A stretch of 64,000 bases of DNA from Pusillimonas caeni. Its GTDB lineage: Bacteria; Pseudomonadota; Gammaproteobacteria; Burkholderiales; Burkholderiaceae_B. Location: the NCBI RefSeq assembly GCF_003545815.1, contig NZ_PDUW01000005.1, positions 62,001 through 126,000 of the forward strand. Direction: 5' to 3'. Below, piece by piece: positions 9,387 through 18,475 of this stretch; positions within the stretch are counted from its first letter, which is position 1, and each line of letters starts with the position of its first letter. A program made the position numbers and the translations under genes. Under the pieces are notes generated by a model. It did no database searches. It was given only the letters and a program-made list of their open reading frames with translations, and was not told the DNA's origin.

Positions 9387-9405
9387 AACAACCATTATCA
9401 TTACT
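9387..9405 (+). promoter_or_regulatory. possible Fur box upstream of the PepSY operon
   Basis: An AT-rich stretch containing CATTATCATTACT matches roughly 12 of 19 positions of the Fur consensus, 46 bp before the first gene of an iron-associated operon. It is clearly weaker than the Fur box upstream of the TonB receptor, so it is tentative. Confidence 0.45.
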
Positions 9406-9451
9406 GTTTAAAACGCCTCTCTTGCGGGCCACTTCATCGTAGAAAAGTACC

Positions 9452-9712
9452 ATGTCCGGTTTTCTGGCTTTCATGCTGACGCTCGCGGGCGCCGCATGCT
9501 TTTATCTGGGGTGCCGCCACCAGCGCTGGCGCCTCAACCCCCTGCCGCTCAAGGCGGCCGCGCCGGCCTCGGCGCTCTTGCTGCTTCTGGGCCTGGCGGC
9601 ATGGACACACGCCACCCGGCTCGACACGGGCATATTCATCTTCCTGACGCTGCTGATGCTTCTCTGGTCCTGCTTTCCCTTCGTGGGTATCTACAAGAGA
9701 GGCCGGCAATGA
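9452..9712 (+). CDS. DUF3325-like small membrane protein of PepSY iron operon
   Basis: 86 aa with three hydrophobic segments (about residues 3-20, 36-52, 58-78). Composition and position match the small DUF3325-type proteins that precede PepSY-domain genes in iron-uptake operons of beta- and gammaproteobacteria; the family call rests mainly on context. It overlaps the next gene by ATGA. A weak Fur box lies just upstream, implying induction under iron limitation. Confidence 0.6.
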   Translation: MSGFLAFMLTLAGAACFYLGCRHQRWRLNPLPLKAAAPASALLLLLGLAAWTHATRLDTGIFIFLTLLMLLWSCFPFVGIYKRGRQ

Positions 9713-10038
9713 GCCATACACGCAGCAAGGAAGCACCACGCCACGCAGGCCGCGCCAAACAACGCAACGACCTCGGCAAAGGCTGGCTGGGCAAGACCCT
9801 GGCGGGGAGTCTGTGCGGCTTGGCCCTTGCCTTGATCGCCAGCGGCTTTTTCATGCTGCCCGACACCAAGCACAACACCGTCTACGACAAGTACCAGATC
9901 GCCATGTGGATGGTGCCGCCGATCTGGCTGGCGGTGCTGTCATTCTGCTATCTGTTCCGCGACGCGCTGCGCGCCTGGCTCTGGCTGGGCGGTGCAAGCG
10001 TGCTGGGTTTCGCACTGTTCAAGGTATTGGCCCCATGA
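9709..10038 (+). CDS. small membrane protein (DUF3649-like) of PepSY iron operon
   Basis: 109 aa: a basic cytoplasmic N-terminus of about 30 residues, then three membrane helices (about 31-47, 63-82, 89-106). Proteins like this, often named iron uptake protein, lie between DUF3325 and PepSY genes. The start ATG overlaps the stop of the upstream gene and the stop overlaps the PepSY start, so the three genes are coupled. Family assignment is by size, topology and context. Confidence 0.6.
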   Translation: MSHTRSKEAPRHAGRAKQRNDLGKGWLGKTLAGSLCGLALALIASGFFMLPDTKHNTVYDKYQIAMWMVPPIWLAVLSFCYLFRDALRAWLWLGGASVLGFALFKVLAP

Positions 10039-11678
10039 AGATCAGGAAAGACGTCCTCGACATCTACAAGGCGGTCCACACCTGGACGGGAATCATTGCC
10101 GGGCTCGCCCTGTTCGTCGCCTTCTACGCCGGCGCCTTGACCGTGTTCAAGCACGATCTGGCGGCCTGGGTGGCGGCCCCCGTGCAGGACGCCGGCCCCG
10201 TCGACGTGAACGATGCCGGCCGGCTCATGGAAGAAACACTGAGGGCGCGGCCCGACGCGGCGAAGGATCTGACACTGAACCTGCGCGCCACCGATGCCGA
10301 GCCCGCCCAGCTTTCATGGAAGACTCCCGATGGGTCGCGGCAGTATCTCGCGAACTTCGATGCCTCGGGCGAGCTGATGGTCCGCGAGCGCGAACCCACG
10401 GCGGTCGCCGACCTGGTCGACAATCTGCACCGCACGGCGGGCTTCGTGCCCGGCGACGTCGAGCTCGGCATTCTCGCCATCGGCTTCATCGCCATGATGT
10501 ACGGCCTGGCGCTGGTGTCGGGCCTGATCATCCTGCTGCCCAGCCTGGTCAAGGACGTGTTCGCCCTGCGCCTGGGCAAGAACCTGAAGCTGATGTGGAA
10601 GGACTCCCACAACGCCGTCGGTTTCTTCAGCCTGCCTTTCCACCTCGTCATTGCATTGACCACGGTGGTGTTCGCATTTCATGACCAGATCTACGATACC
10701 CAGGACGTCTTCATCTATGAAGGCGCGATGATGGATCAATGGACTCTGCCCCCTCCGCGGGTGGCCGCGCCCAGCCTGGCCGCTGCGGCGCCCGGCACGG
10801 CGGCGGCATCCACCCCCGGCGGCGCCGCGCCGGGCGCACAATCCGCCGCGCTGGCTTCGCCGGCAAGAATGCTGGCCGACCTGCGCGAGCTGTCCCCGGG
10901 CTTCGAGCCGCATTACATGCATTACCGCAATCTGCAGGGCGAACGCCCCACTGTGTGGGTCCATGGGGTCGACCCCGATTACATGATGCGCTATGACGCC
11001 TTCGCCATCATGCAGCCCTACACGGGCGAGATCGTCAACGCCAGCTATCTGCCCGGCCATACCGATGGCTGGACCAGTTGGCTCACTGTCTTCTTTGCCC
11101 TGCACTTTGCCACCTTTGGCGGCGCGGCCGTGCAATGGATCTACTTTCTGCTCGCCATCAGCGGGGCCTTCCTGTTCTATTCGGGCAATCTGCTCTGGAT
11201 AGAGTCGCGCCGGCGCCGCGCGCAGAATGCGGGCCTGCCGGAGCAGAAGACCTCGGTGCGGGTCATGTCGGCGCTAACCGTAGGCGTCTGCCTGGGCTGC
11301 ATCGCGGGCGTCTCGACCAGCCTGGCGGCGGGCAAATGGCTGCACGGACACGTCGCCAGCCTGAACACCTGGCACGTCATCGTGTACTACGCCGTGTTCT
11401 TCCTGAGCATTGCCTGGGCCTTCGCGCGTGGCGCCTCGCGCGGCGCTGTGGAGCTGCTATGGCTTGGCGCCGCGGCAACGGCCGCCATTCCCCTGACCAG
11501 CCTGCTCGGATGGCTCGCGCCCGCCTCGGGGCTGTGGGCCAATACATCGCCAGCGGCCACGGCGGTGGACATCGGCGCCCTCGCGGGCGCGGCATGCCTG
11601 GCATGCATGGCCCGCGCAACCCGCCGGCGCCAGAAGCACGGCCAGCCCGACAGCGTCTGGGCGCTGGCACGGGCGTGA
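10035..11678 (+). CDS. PepSY-associated membrane protein, putative ferric-siderophore reductase
   Basis: 547 aa. N-terminal KAVHTWTGIIAGLALFVAFYAGALTVFKHDL is the first helix and typical opening of the PepSY_TM family; further helices occur around residues 150-175, 190-215, 345-370 and in the C-terminal third, with conserved His residues in HTW, DSHNAVGFFSLPFHL and FALHFATFGG that could bind haem. Between them is a periplasmic loop rich in Ala/Pro/Gly (about 240-275). These proteins are linked to periplasmic or inner-membrane reduction of ferric siderophores. It is the last gene of a coupled three-gene operon, converging on the esterase gene. Confidence 0.8.
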   Translation: MKIRKDVLDIYKAVHTWTGIIAGLALFVAFYAGALTVFKHDLAAWVAAPVQDAGPVDVNDAGRLMEETLRARPDAAKDLTLNLRATDAEPAQLSWKTPDGSRQYLANFDASGELMVREREPTAVADLVDNLHRTAGFVPGDVELGILAIGFIAMMYGLALVSGLIILLPSLVKDVFALRLGKNLKLMWKDSHNAVGFFSLPFHLVIALTTVVFAFHDQIYDTQDVFIYEGAMMDQWTLPPPRVAAPSLAAAAPGTAAASTPGGAAPGAQSAALASPARMLADLRELSPGFEPHYMHYRNLQGERPTVWVHGVDPDYMMRYDAFAIMQPYTGEIVNASYLPGHTDGWTSWLTVFFALHFATFGGAAVQWIYFLLAISGAFLFYSGNLLWIESRRRRAQNAGLPEQKTSVRVMSALTVGVCLGCIAGVSTSLAAGKWLHGHVASLNTWHVIVYYAVFFLSIAWAFARGASRGAVELLWLGAAATAAIPLTSLLGWLAPASGLWANTSPAATAVDIGALAGAACLACMARATRRRQKHGQPDSVWALARA

Positions 11679-11774
11679 CGGGCCTTCGAAGCAGCACGCC
11701 TTAACGTCCGGAGCCGGAGGGCCGCTCACCGCCCGATGCTCTTCCAGCGTCAATAGGCCCGGAGCCGATGAAAC

Positions 11775-13427
11775 CTAGAATCGATCCGGCCTGGCGACAT
11801 CTTGAGCGCAGCCTGGCAAGCCGCTCTCGTATGCGGACGGATTGAGCAGCGCGACCAGGCCGCAGCCCAGCGAGCCCTGCCAATGCAGGTAATCGTGCCC
11901 GGTATCATGCTCCACCTGGGTCACCGCATACCCCTTGGCGCGCAGCACGTCGCCCAGGTGGCGGCTGGTTTCGAGTATGCCGTCGCGCCCGCCGCGGCTG
12001 GCCTCATAGCGGCCGGCATCCAGATAGAAGCGCAGCTTCCTGGCCGGCTCCTTGGCATACTGGCGCATCATCCAGCCGGGGACATCGCCGTCCGGCGACC
12101 ACCAGTACGAGCCCGACAGGCTCAACACATTGCCGAAACGATGCGGGCTGCGCAGGCCCGCGTAGGCGGATGCCAACCCGCCGTAGCTGGAGCCCGCTAT
12201 CACTGTGCGCGCAGGCGGCTGCGCAAGGCCCTGCCTCTCGACCCAGGGCATCAATTCTTCGTCCAGGAAACGGGCGAACGGCTCGTTCGGCGGCAGTTCG
12301 CGCCCCCGCGCCTCGGGGCCGGCATTGCCGATGAGCACCACGGCGGTGGACGGTATCAAGCCTTCCGCCATCAGGTTGTCGACGATCGCCGGCGTGGGCA
12401 CCTGCTCGACATAGGCGTGGGCGTCGAACAGCACCAGCAGCGCCTCGGGCGCCGCGGGCCGGTAGACCCATATGTCGCGCCGGTTGCCCAGCACGGCGCT
12501 GTCGAATTCATGCCGGGCCAGCGTACCCGACGCCCGCCCCGCCCTGCGCGCCACCCATGGCTGGGGCGGCGCATCCGGCAGCGTCAGCACGGATGAGCCC
12601 TGGTACACATCGATGCGCGTGTCCTCCGTATCGGGAAAGACATGGGGGTTCAAGGGATCGCGCTGCGCGGTCGCCAGGATGACGCGCCGCTGGTCCATGG
12701 GGCTGCCTTGCACGCGCGGCACATCAGGCGCAATGCGGTAGCTGAGACGCGCGGTGTCGGGCATGCGAAACGTGGCCCACCAGACATCGCTGTCGCCCAG
12801 TCGCCGCATGGGGTCGTGATTGCCCGAGGGACTGCCGAAGAGGCGCACATTGTCGCCCTCCCCCCGCCATAGGAAAGTAACGAGCGATTCGCCGTCAGGC
12901 AAGGGCTCCACCAGAGGGGTGCCGGCACGCGCCCTTTCCACCCAGAATGCGTCGGTGCCTGCGCCGGCCGCCAGGGCCTGCTGCAGCGAGCGCAATCCGG
13001 GGCTTTCGAGTTTGGACGCTTCGCCGCCGCCGGGCTCGGCCCGAGGCGCCAACGTTCTGACCAGATGCAGCTCGAACGTGCCGGGAGCGCCGCCCACTTG
13101 CCGCACCGCAAGACGCCGCGGCGCTTTCGATGCAACCCACATCCATTCCTGCGCGGTGGTGTCGGCGCGGCCCAGGCGGCGCAGGTGCGCTCCGCCTTCG
13201 TCCTGCAGGTCGAGCACGGCATTGCGGCCATGGAATTCGCCCTGGACGACGTAGCCCGCCGGCACGTCCAGGCTGAACACATGAGCGCCGGCCATGGGCA
13301 CCCGGCCCTGCACACTGCGTCCGACCTCCAACGCCGGCGGGGCGCCGGCGCCGGCGGCCCAGACCCACAGACTCAGCGCCACGCCCAGGGCCAGTTTCGG
13401 GGCGCGGCGCCACGGCAGCATCGCCAT
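11775..13427 (-). CDS. exported enterochelin-esterase-like hydrolase
   Basis: 550 aa. An N-terminal signal peptide (basic RRAPK then a hydrophobic run to AGAGA) sends it to the periplasm. The middle contains an enterochelin-esterase N-terminal-like domain (VTFLWRGEGDNVRLFGS, FRMPDTARLSYRI) and the C-terminal half is an alpha/beta hydrolase of the Fes/esterase-D type: nucleophile in VIAGSSYGGLASA and catalytic His in EHDTGHDYLHW. It likely hydrolyses a ferric siderophore or its ester after uptake. The ATG overlaps the stop of the receptor gene by one base, so the two are translationally coupled and share the receptor's Fur control. Confidence 0.85.
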   Translation of the reverse strand: MAMLPWRRAPKLALGVALSLWVWAAGAGAPPALEVGRSVQGRVPMAGAHVFSLDVPAGYVVQGEFHGRNAVLDLQDEGGAHLRRLGRADTTAQEWMWVASKAPRRLAVRQVGGAPGTFELHLVRTLAPRAEPGGGEASKLESPGLRSLQQALAAGAGTDAFWVERARAGTPLVEPLPDGESLVTFLWRGEGDNVRLFGSPSGNHDPMRRLGDSDVWWATFRMPDTARLSYRIAPDVPRVQGSPMDQRRVILATAQRDPLNPHVFPDTEDTRIDVYQGSSVLTLPDAPPQPWVARRAGRASGTLARHEFDSAVLGNRRDIWVYRPAAPEALLVLFDAHAYVEQVPTPAIVDNLMAEGLIPSTAVVLIGNAGPEARGRELPPNEPFARFLDEELMPWVERQGLAQPPARTVIAGSSYGGLASAYAGLRSPHRFGNVLSLSGSYWWSPDGDVPGWMMRQYAKEPARKLRFYLDAGRYEASRGGRDGILETSRHLGDVLRAKGYAVTQVEHDTGHDYLHWQGSLGCGLVALLNPSAYESGLPGCAQDVARPDRF

Positions 13428-15559
13428 CAGAACTGGAAGGTAGCCGCCAGGCGGATCGTGCGCGGCGAAGCCGGCATCAAGTAGCCGCTGGTGAACAGGC
13501 CGGACCAATACTGGCGGTCGGTGAGGTTCTCGACATACAGATTGAAGGTGACCGGAGTGCCCGCGACCTTGGTGGCATAGCGCGCGTTCAGGTCGAAGCG
13601 GTGCCAGTCGGGCAGCTCCAGCGTATTGCCCGTATCGGCCCATTGCTTGCCGGTATAGACGACGCGTCCGCCCACGCTCAGGCCGGTGACCGGGGTTTCC
13701 CAATCGAGCCCGAGGTTGGCGGTCCATTTGGGCGCGGCAAAAGTCCGCAGGCCCGTGTCGCGCTGGCGCGCATCCAGGTAGGAAATGCCGCCCAGCACGC
13801 TCAGCGAAGGCGTAATCTTGCCGAACATGCTCCATTCCACGCCGCGCAGGCGCTGCTTGCCGCCCTCGACCATCATGCGTCCGCCGTCGACGTCTTCGTC
13901 TATCACCGTGGGCCGATCGATCTGGAAAGCGCTGACCGAGTGCGTAAAGCCGCCCAGGCGCTGCTTGACGCCCACCTCCGCCTGTTTGGTTTGCAAGGGC
14001 TTGAATGTCTGTCCGGCGTTCACATACTGTCCGTTGTCCGGCACGGTTTCGCCGGGCGAGAGGCCTTCCATATAGTTGGCGAACAGCGAGGTGTTTTCTC
14101 CCCAGGGCTTGACGACCACGCCCACCGAAGGCGACAGCCGCGACTCGTCGTAGTCGGCCAGCTTCTGCCTGACGCGCTGCAGGCGCGCGCCCAAGGTCAG
14201 CAGCACCCGGCCTTCGGCGATGTCCAGCGTGTCGGCCAGGGCGAACGATGTCATGACGTTGTCGACCGAATAGTCGGGCACGCCCGGATCGTCCGGGAAC
14301 ATCGGCGGGGCGACCGGGTTGTAGATGTTCTGCGGCCAGCCTTCGTTGGGGTTGTTGGCCGTGCCCTCTTTGTAGTTCAGCCACGACGCCGACGCCACTA
14401 CATTGTGCACCACGCCGCCCGTGTTGAAGCGCCCTTTCAGGCCGGTTTCGGCCGTGCGGCCGCGCGTGACCGTATTGACGTTGTAGACATAGCCGGCCGC
14501 CGTTCCATCCGGGTCGGTGACGATGACGCGGGTGCCGAACATCAGTCCCTTGCCGGAACTGTTGGCCGCCCCCACCGCCGCATAGGCGCTGAGATTGTCA
14601 TTGAGCTTCAGATCGCCGCGCAGCGCAAAGCCGTTGTCTTCATACGTGCCGTGCGTGCCCTTGAACATATTGCTGTCGGCGTCCGGCACGTCGACCAGCT
14701 CGCCCAGGCCTACGACCGCACGGCGCGTGGCGACGAGTCCGTACATGCCCTGGCTGCCGTTCTCGATCTTCTCGCGCGAGGTGTATGCGTCCAGCGCCAG
14801 GCCCCAATTGTCGCCCTGGTAATCCAGCGCCAGCGCGCCCAGGCGCCGCCCTTTCTTCTGATCGGCGACGCCGGTGTCGCCCGAGCCGTACGCGCCATTG
14901 AAGCGCAGGCCCAACCGCTGGTCGTCTCCAAAGCGGCGCCCCACGTCGGCATGCCCCTGGAAATAGCTGTCCGAGGAATAAGATGTGGTGAAATTCGTAA
15001 TGGGCTCTGCCGTGGCGCGCTTGGTCACCACATTGACGGTGCCGCCGAGATTGTCCACCGGCGCCATGCCGCTCAACAGGCCGCTGGGGCCGCGCAGCAC
15101 TTCGACGCGCTCGAGAAATTCGGTGGGAATGTGCCCCTTGGGCGCAATGCCGTACAGACCGTTGAGCGCTACCGAAGGGCCGCTTACGTCCAGCCCGCGT
15201 ATCGTGAAGTGCTCGAGCATGTGGCCGCTGTTGGTGGTGAATCGCACCGAGGGGTCGTTCTGCAATACATCGGCCAGCGTGCGGGCCTGCTTCTCCTGGA
15301 TGACCTGCGAAGTGTACGAGTTGATCGTGACGGGAGCATCGAGCACGTCGACATTGCCCAGCATGCCCAGCCGGCCGCCCGTTGCGGCCTGGCCGCCGGG
15401 CGCCGCGGGCGGCAGGAAATCCTCGCCATCGCCCTGGACGGTGATGGAAGGAAGCGTCTGCGTCGACTGTGCGTGGGCGCCGCCGAGGGCGCCCAGCACG
15501 GCCAGCACAATAGCAAAGCCGACCGAAGCGTTGAAGGCGCACGGGGGTTGTTTGAGCAT
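13427..15559 (-). CDS. TonB-dependent siderophore receptor
   Basis: 710 aa. Signal peptide ending in GGAHA, an ATP-less TonB-box region near LPSITVQG, an N-terminal plug domain (SYTSQVIQEKQARTLADVLQNDPSVR, RVEVLRGPSGLLSG, GGTVNVVTKR) and a 22-strand-type barrel ending in an aromatic residue (Phe) as required for outer-membrane insertion. YVENLTDRQYW near the end is typical of TonB-dependent siderophore receptors. It is cotranscribed with the exported esterase, so the ligand is plausibly an ester-type siderophore, possibly catecholate; this is inference. A strong Fur box lies about 100 bp upstream. Confidence 0.92.
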   Translation of the reverse strand: MLKQPPCAFNASVGFAIVLAVLGALGGAHAQSTQTLPSITVQGDGEDFLPPAAPGGQAATGGRLGMLGNVDVLDAPVTINSYTSQVIQEKQARTLADVLQNDPSVRFTTNSGHMLEHFTIRGLDVSGPSVALNGLYGIAPKGHIPTEFLERVEVLRGPSGLLSGMAPVDNLGGTVNVVTKRATAEPITNFTTSYSSDSYFQGHADVGRRFGDDQRLGLRFNGAYGSGDTGVADQKKGRRLGALALDYQGDNWGLALDAYTSREKIENGSQGMYGLVATRRAVVGLGELVDVPDADSNMFKGTHGTYEDNGFALRGDLKLNDNLSAYAAVGAANSSGKGLMFGTRVIVTDPDGTAAGYVYNVNTVTRGRTAETGLKGRFNTGGVVHNVVASASWLNYKEGTANNPNEGWPQNIYNPVAPPMFPDDPGVPDYSVDNVMTSFALADTLDIAEGRVLLTLGARLQRVRQKLADYDESRLSPSVGVVVKPWGENTSLFANYMEGLSPGETVPDNGQYVNAGQTFKPLQTKQAEVGVKQRLGGFTHSVSAFQIDRPTVIDEDVDGGRMMVEGGKQRLRGVEWSMFGKITPSLSVLGGISYLDARQRDTGLRTFAAPKWTANLGLDWETPVTGLSVGGRVVYTGKQWADTGNTLELPDWHRFDLNARYATKVAGTPVTFNLYVENLTDRQYWSGLFTSGYLMPASPRTIRLAATFQF

Positions 15560-15660
15560 GATTGAAATCCGGTTGAGTTTTTTGGAAAGCTTTTTTGAAG
15601 CGTATGAGCGAATGTGAGTCGTGTGGCTTGGACCGCCAGTTCTAATTTAGGAATCACAAC

Positions 15661-15679
15661 GATAATTATTATCATTAAT
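15661..15679 (-). promoter_or_regulatory. Fur box upstream of siderophore receptor
   Basis: GATAATTATTATCATTAAT agrees with the 19-bp Fur consensus at about 15 positions, including GATAAT and ATCATTA half sites. It lies about 100 bp before the receptor start on the minus strand and implies iron repression of receptor and esterase. Confidence 0.8.
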
Positions 15680-15777
15680 AGAAACCTCTGCAAGGCGGAC
15701 GTAGCAGCCATACAACGATATTGCGTCGGTCATAGCCGGCATTGCTTCTGAACGGGAAGCTTGGAGTTATCATTCCG

Positions 15778-15821
15778 AGGCGGGGACGACCCCGCCTTCA
15801 GAGCCATTCGGGACGGCCCGG
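15778..15821 (+). ncRNA. guanidine-II (mini-ykkC) riboswitch
   Basis: Two GC-rich hairpins sit in the leader of the SugE gene. Hairpin 1 (15778-15797) has a perfect eight-pair stem AGGCGGGG / CCCCGCCT closed by an ACGA tetraloop. Hairpin 2 (15809-15820) has CGGG / CCCG closed by ACGG. The linker is 11 nt. Two stems with ACGR loops are the definition of the mini-ykkC motif, now known as the guanidine-II riboswitch. The AAGGAG ribosome site follows at 15829-15834, so guanidine binding probably exposes it and turns on translation. Confidence 0.92.
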
Positions 15822-15840
15822 CTTTCTCAAGGAGAACCGC

Positions 15841-16155
15841 ATGGCTTGGATTTCACTCACCCTGGCCGGCTTGCTGGAGGTCGTCTGGGCCTTCTACATG
15901 AAACAGTCGCACGGCTTCACCAGGCTGACTCCCTCCATCATCACGCTTGTCGCCATGTTCGCCAGCTTCGGACTGCTGTCGTTTTCGATGCGCAGCCTGC
16001 CGCTCGGAACCGCCTACACCATCTGGACCGGCATCGGCGCCGTCGGCGCCTTCGTGGTGGGCCTGATGGTGCTGGGCGAACCCGCGAACCTGCTGCGCAT
16101 CGTCGCGGCCGGCCTGATCGTGAGCGGCTTGATCCTCATGAAAATGGCATCGTAG
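15841..16155 (+). CDS. sugE: SMR-family guanidinium exporter (SugE/Gdx type)
   Basis: 104 aa with four membrane helices, the length and topology of small multidrug resistance proteins. Glu13 in LAGLLEVVWAFYMKQS is the proton/substrate-coupling glutamate; WAFYMKQSHGFTRL and GTAYTIWTGIGAVGAF are typical of the SugE/Gdx subgroup rather than EmrE. Gdx proteins export guanidinium in exchange for protons. The guanidine-II riboswitch in its leader confirms the subgroup. AAGGAG precedes the ATG. Confidence 0.93.
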   Translation: MAWISLTLAGLLEVVWAFYMKQSHGFTRLTPSIITLVAMFASFGLLSFSMRSLPLGTAYTIWTGIGAVGAFVVGLMVLGEPANLLRIVAAGLIVSGLILMKMAS

Positions 16156-16311
16156 AAGGCCGAACCGCCGCGTTCGTGCTCGTATCGCCCGCCGCGGCTT
16201 TGCGCCGCAAGCAACACGCGTTCATTCGGGTAGGCACGCCGCAGGCGGGTTAAGCGCGCCATATCAGGCCATGGGAAGTAGAATAAGGGTTTTCCCTCAT
16301 TCCACTTCCTC

Positions 16312-17529
16312 GTGAGCATATCTTCTTCCACCCGCCCCGCCCGGAAACCCTCTCCCGGCTGGGTGATCTTCGCCCTGGCCATCGGCGCCTTCGCCATCGG
16401 CACGACGGAATTCGCCACCATGAGCCTGCTGCCCTATTTCGCCCGGGACCTGGGCGTGGATGCGCCTACGGCCGGACACGCGATCAGCGCCTATGCCCTG
16501 GGCGTCGTGGTGGGCGCGCCCGTTCTCACGGTATTGGGCGCGCGCGTGGCGAGGCGCACGCTGCTGGTGTGGCTGATGGGCGCCTTCGCCGTATTCAATG
16601 CGCTCTGCGCCTGGGCGCCCAGTTTCGAATCGCTGCTGGTGCTGCGTTTTCTCAGCGGCCTACCTCATGGCGCCTACTTCGGCGTCGCCGCCCTGATGGC
16701 GGTATCGCTGGTGCCGTTGAAGCAGCGCAACCAGGCTGTCGGCCGCATGTTCCTGGGTCTGACCATTGCCACCATCGTTGGCGTCCCCCTAGCCAACTGG
16801 CTCGGACAGGCGGCCGGATGGCGCTGGGGCTTCGTGCTGGTCGCGGCGGCGGGGCTGCTGACGGCCGTGATGGTGGCCCTGCTGGCGCCGCTCACCCCCG
16901 CAAGCTCGGGAGCCAGCCCACTGCGCGAACTGGATGCGCTCAAGCGCGGGCAGGTCTGGCTCACACTGGCCGTGGGCGCCGTGGGCTTTGGCGGCATGTT
17001 CGCCGTCTATACCTACCTGGCCGACATCCTGGTCGAGGTGACCGAGGTCTCGCCGGCGACCGTACCGCTCGTGCTGGGCCTTTTCGGCGTGGGCATGACG
17101 GTGGGCAGCCTGGTCGTGCCCCGTTTCGCCGACCGGGCCCAACTGCCCACCGCCATGGGCCTGCTGGTGTGGAGCGCCATCGCCACGGGCCTTTTCACCT
17201 TTACCGCCTACAACGTCTGGACGATTTCCCTCACCGTCTTTCTCATCGGCATCGGCGGCTCGCTGGGCACCGTGCTGCAGACCCGTCTCATGGACGTCGC
17301 CCGAAACGCCCAGGGCCTGGCCGCCGCGCTGAACCACTCCGCCTTCAACCTGGCGAACGCCCTGGGACCTTTCCTGGGCGGGCTGGCGATCTCCCACGGA
17401 CTGGGCTGGACCTCGACCGGCTGGGTGGGTTCCCTGCTGGCGCTCGGAGGCCTGGCCTTGCTGATGGTGTCGGTACGCATCGAGCGGCAGGCCGCCGCTT
17501 CCACGCCGGCGTCCGGCCGGACCCGATGA
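16312..17529 (+). CDS. MFS transporter, DHA1 family
   Basis: 405 aa with twelve membrane helices. N-terminal FALAIGAFAIGTTEFATMSLLPYFARDLGV and the loop ARVARRTLLVW mark the drug:H+ antiporter-1 group (AraJ/YdhP-like), which exports sugars, arabinose-type compounds or drugs; the substrate cannot be predicted. The GTG start has no visible ribosome site and may be leaderless or slightly misplaced. It follows the SugE gene on the same strand by 156 bp, but no riboswitch link is implied. Confidence 0.85.
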   Translation: MSISSSTRPARKPSPGWVIFALAIGAFAIGTTEFATMSLLPYFARDLGVDAPTAGHAISAYALGVVVGAPVLTVLGARVARRTLLVWLMGAFAVFNALCAWAPSFESLLVLRFLSGLPHGAYFGVAALMAVSLVPLKQRNQAVGRMFLGLTIATIVGVPLANWLGQAAGWRWGFVLVAAAGLLTAVMVALLAPLTPASSGASPLRELDALKRGQVWLTLAVGAVGFGGMFAVYTYLADILVEVTEVSPATVPLVLGLFGVGMTVGSLVVPRFADRAQLPTAMGLLVWSAIATGLFTFTAYNVWTISLTVFLIGIGGSLGTVLQTRLMDVARNAQGLAAALNHSAFNLANALGPFLGGLAISHGLGWTSTGWVGSLLALGGLALLMVSVRIERQAAASTPASGRTR

Positions 17530-17846
17530 GCGGATATGGCTGATACTGATGGGCGAGAGCCTGTTTCGGACGGACGTCACGACCCGGTTGAATCGAGGAG
17601 CGGGATACCTGATTCACCGAAATACGGGCCGCTATTGGTCAGCGGAGGCTTGGTCATCCGCTGCTCGTCATCTTCCCCGCGCCGGCCTTGTAGCTGCCGA
17701 TGCGGACGAGCTTGCTATGAAATCATCCGGCACACATGCAGTCAAATGTATCGGCTTGAGGGAAAAGAATTGAGTTAGCATCGTCTTGCAGCACCCGCTA
17801 TCGCGGGCTATGACCGCAGCCCTGTCTTTCCTCATACCCAAGCTCA
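17530..17846. other. intergenic stretch before yqaA-like gene
   Basis: 317 bp without a convincing gene. A 74-codon open frame (17549-17773) has no Shine-Dalgarno and no recognisable family. Base composition falls slightly towards 17720-17790, where the promoter of the downstream membrane protein gene could lie. Confidence 0.35.
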
Positions 17847-18428
17847 ATGCGAATCTTCTCGCCCCTTTACGCATACGCGATGAATTGGTCGCGGCATCCC
17901 AAAGCACCCTGGTATCTGGTAACGCTCAGTTTTTCCGAGTCGGTGTTCTTTCCCGTTCCGCCCGACGTCATGCTGGCCCCCATGTGCATGGCCGATCCCA
18001 AGCGTGCGTGGCGCCTGGCCCTGCTCACCACGCTCGCTTCCGTGATCGGCGGATTCTTTGGCTACCTGATCGGGTACTTCGCTATCGACGCGATCCTGCC
18101 CTGGCTGCGGACGACCAGCTATTTCCCCGCTTACGGGACAGCCGTCCAATGGTTCAAAGACTACGGTTTCTGGGCCATATTCGTTGCCGGCTTCTCGCCT
18201 ATTCCCTACAAAGTGTTCACCATTGCCGGCGGCGCGATGGCGATGACACTGGGCCCCTTCATGCTGGCTTCGCTCATCGGAAGAGGGATGCGTTTTTTCT
18301 TGGTCGCCGGTCTGCTTGCCTGGGGCGGACCCCGCATGGAGGCCCTGCTTCATCGATATGTCGACCGGATAGGCTGGACCATGGTGGCGCTTGTGGCCGC
18401 CGTGGCTGCATGGTCGGCCCTGAACTGA
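17847..18428 (+). CDS. YqaA/DedA-like VTT-domain membrane protein
   Basis: 193 aa. Four to five membrane helices with the family motifs SFSESVFFPVPPDVMLAPM (N-terminal re-entrant region), GGFFGYLIGYFA, and FVAGFSPIPYKVFTIAGGAM followed by IGRGMRFFLVAGL. This matches the YqaA branch of the SNARE-associated/DedA superfamily, inner-membrane proteins thought to handle lipids. The ribosome site is weak; an internal ATG at 17880 (MNWSRHP) is an alternative start. Confidence 0.85.
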   Translation: MRIFSPLYAYAMNWSRHPKAPWYLVTLSFSESVFFPVPPDVMLAPMCMADPKRAWRLALLTTLASVIGGFFGYLIGYFAIDAILPWLRTTSYFPAYGTAVQWFKDYGFWAIFVAGFSPIPYKVFTIAGGAMAMTLGPFMLASLIGRGMRFFLVAGLLAWGGPRMEALLHRYVDRIGWTMVALVAAVAAWSALN

Positions 18429-18475
18429 AGCATGCGGCGCAGGCCTGTCCGCAATCAACATGAAACGGAGCGCTT

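Noticed and set aside
11775-14384. 869-codon frame as one protein
   Set aside because: The first 319 codons are antisense-frame shadow inside the TonB receptor; the esterase starts at 13427 with its own signal peptide.
13601-15565. Long plus-strand frame opposite the TonB receptor
   Set aside because: Antisense to a complete receptor with signal peptide and plug motifs; composition typical of shadow frames in GC-rich DNA.
17549-17773. 74-codon open frame
   Set aside because: No ribosome site, no recognisable family; could be a remnant but not supportable.
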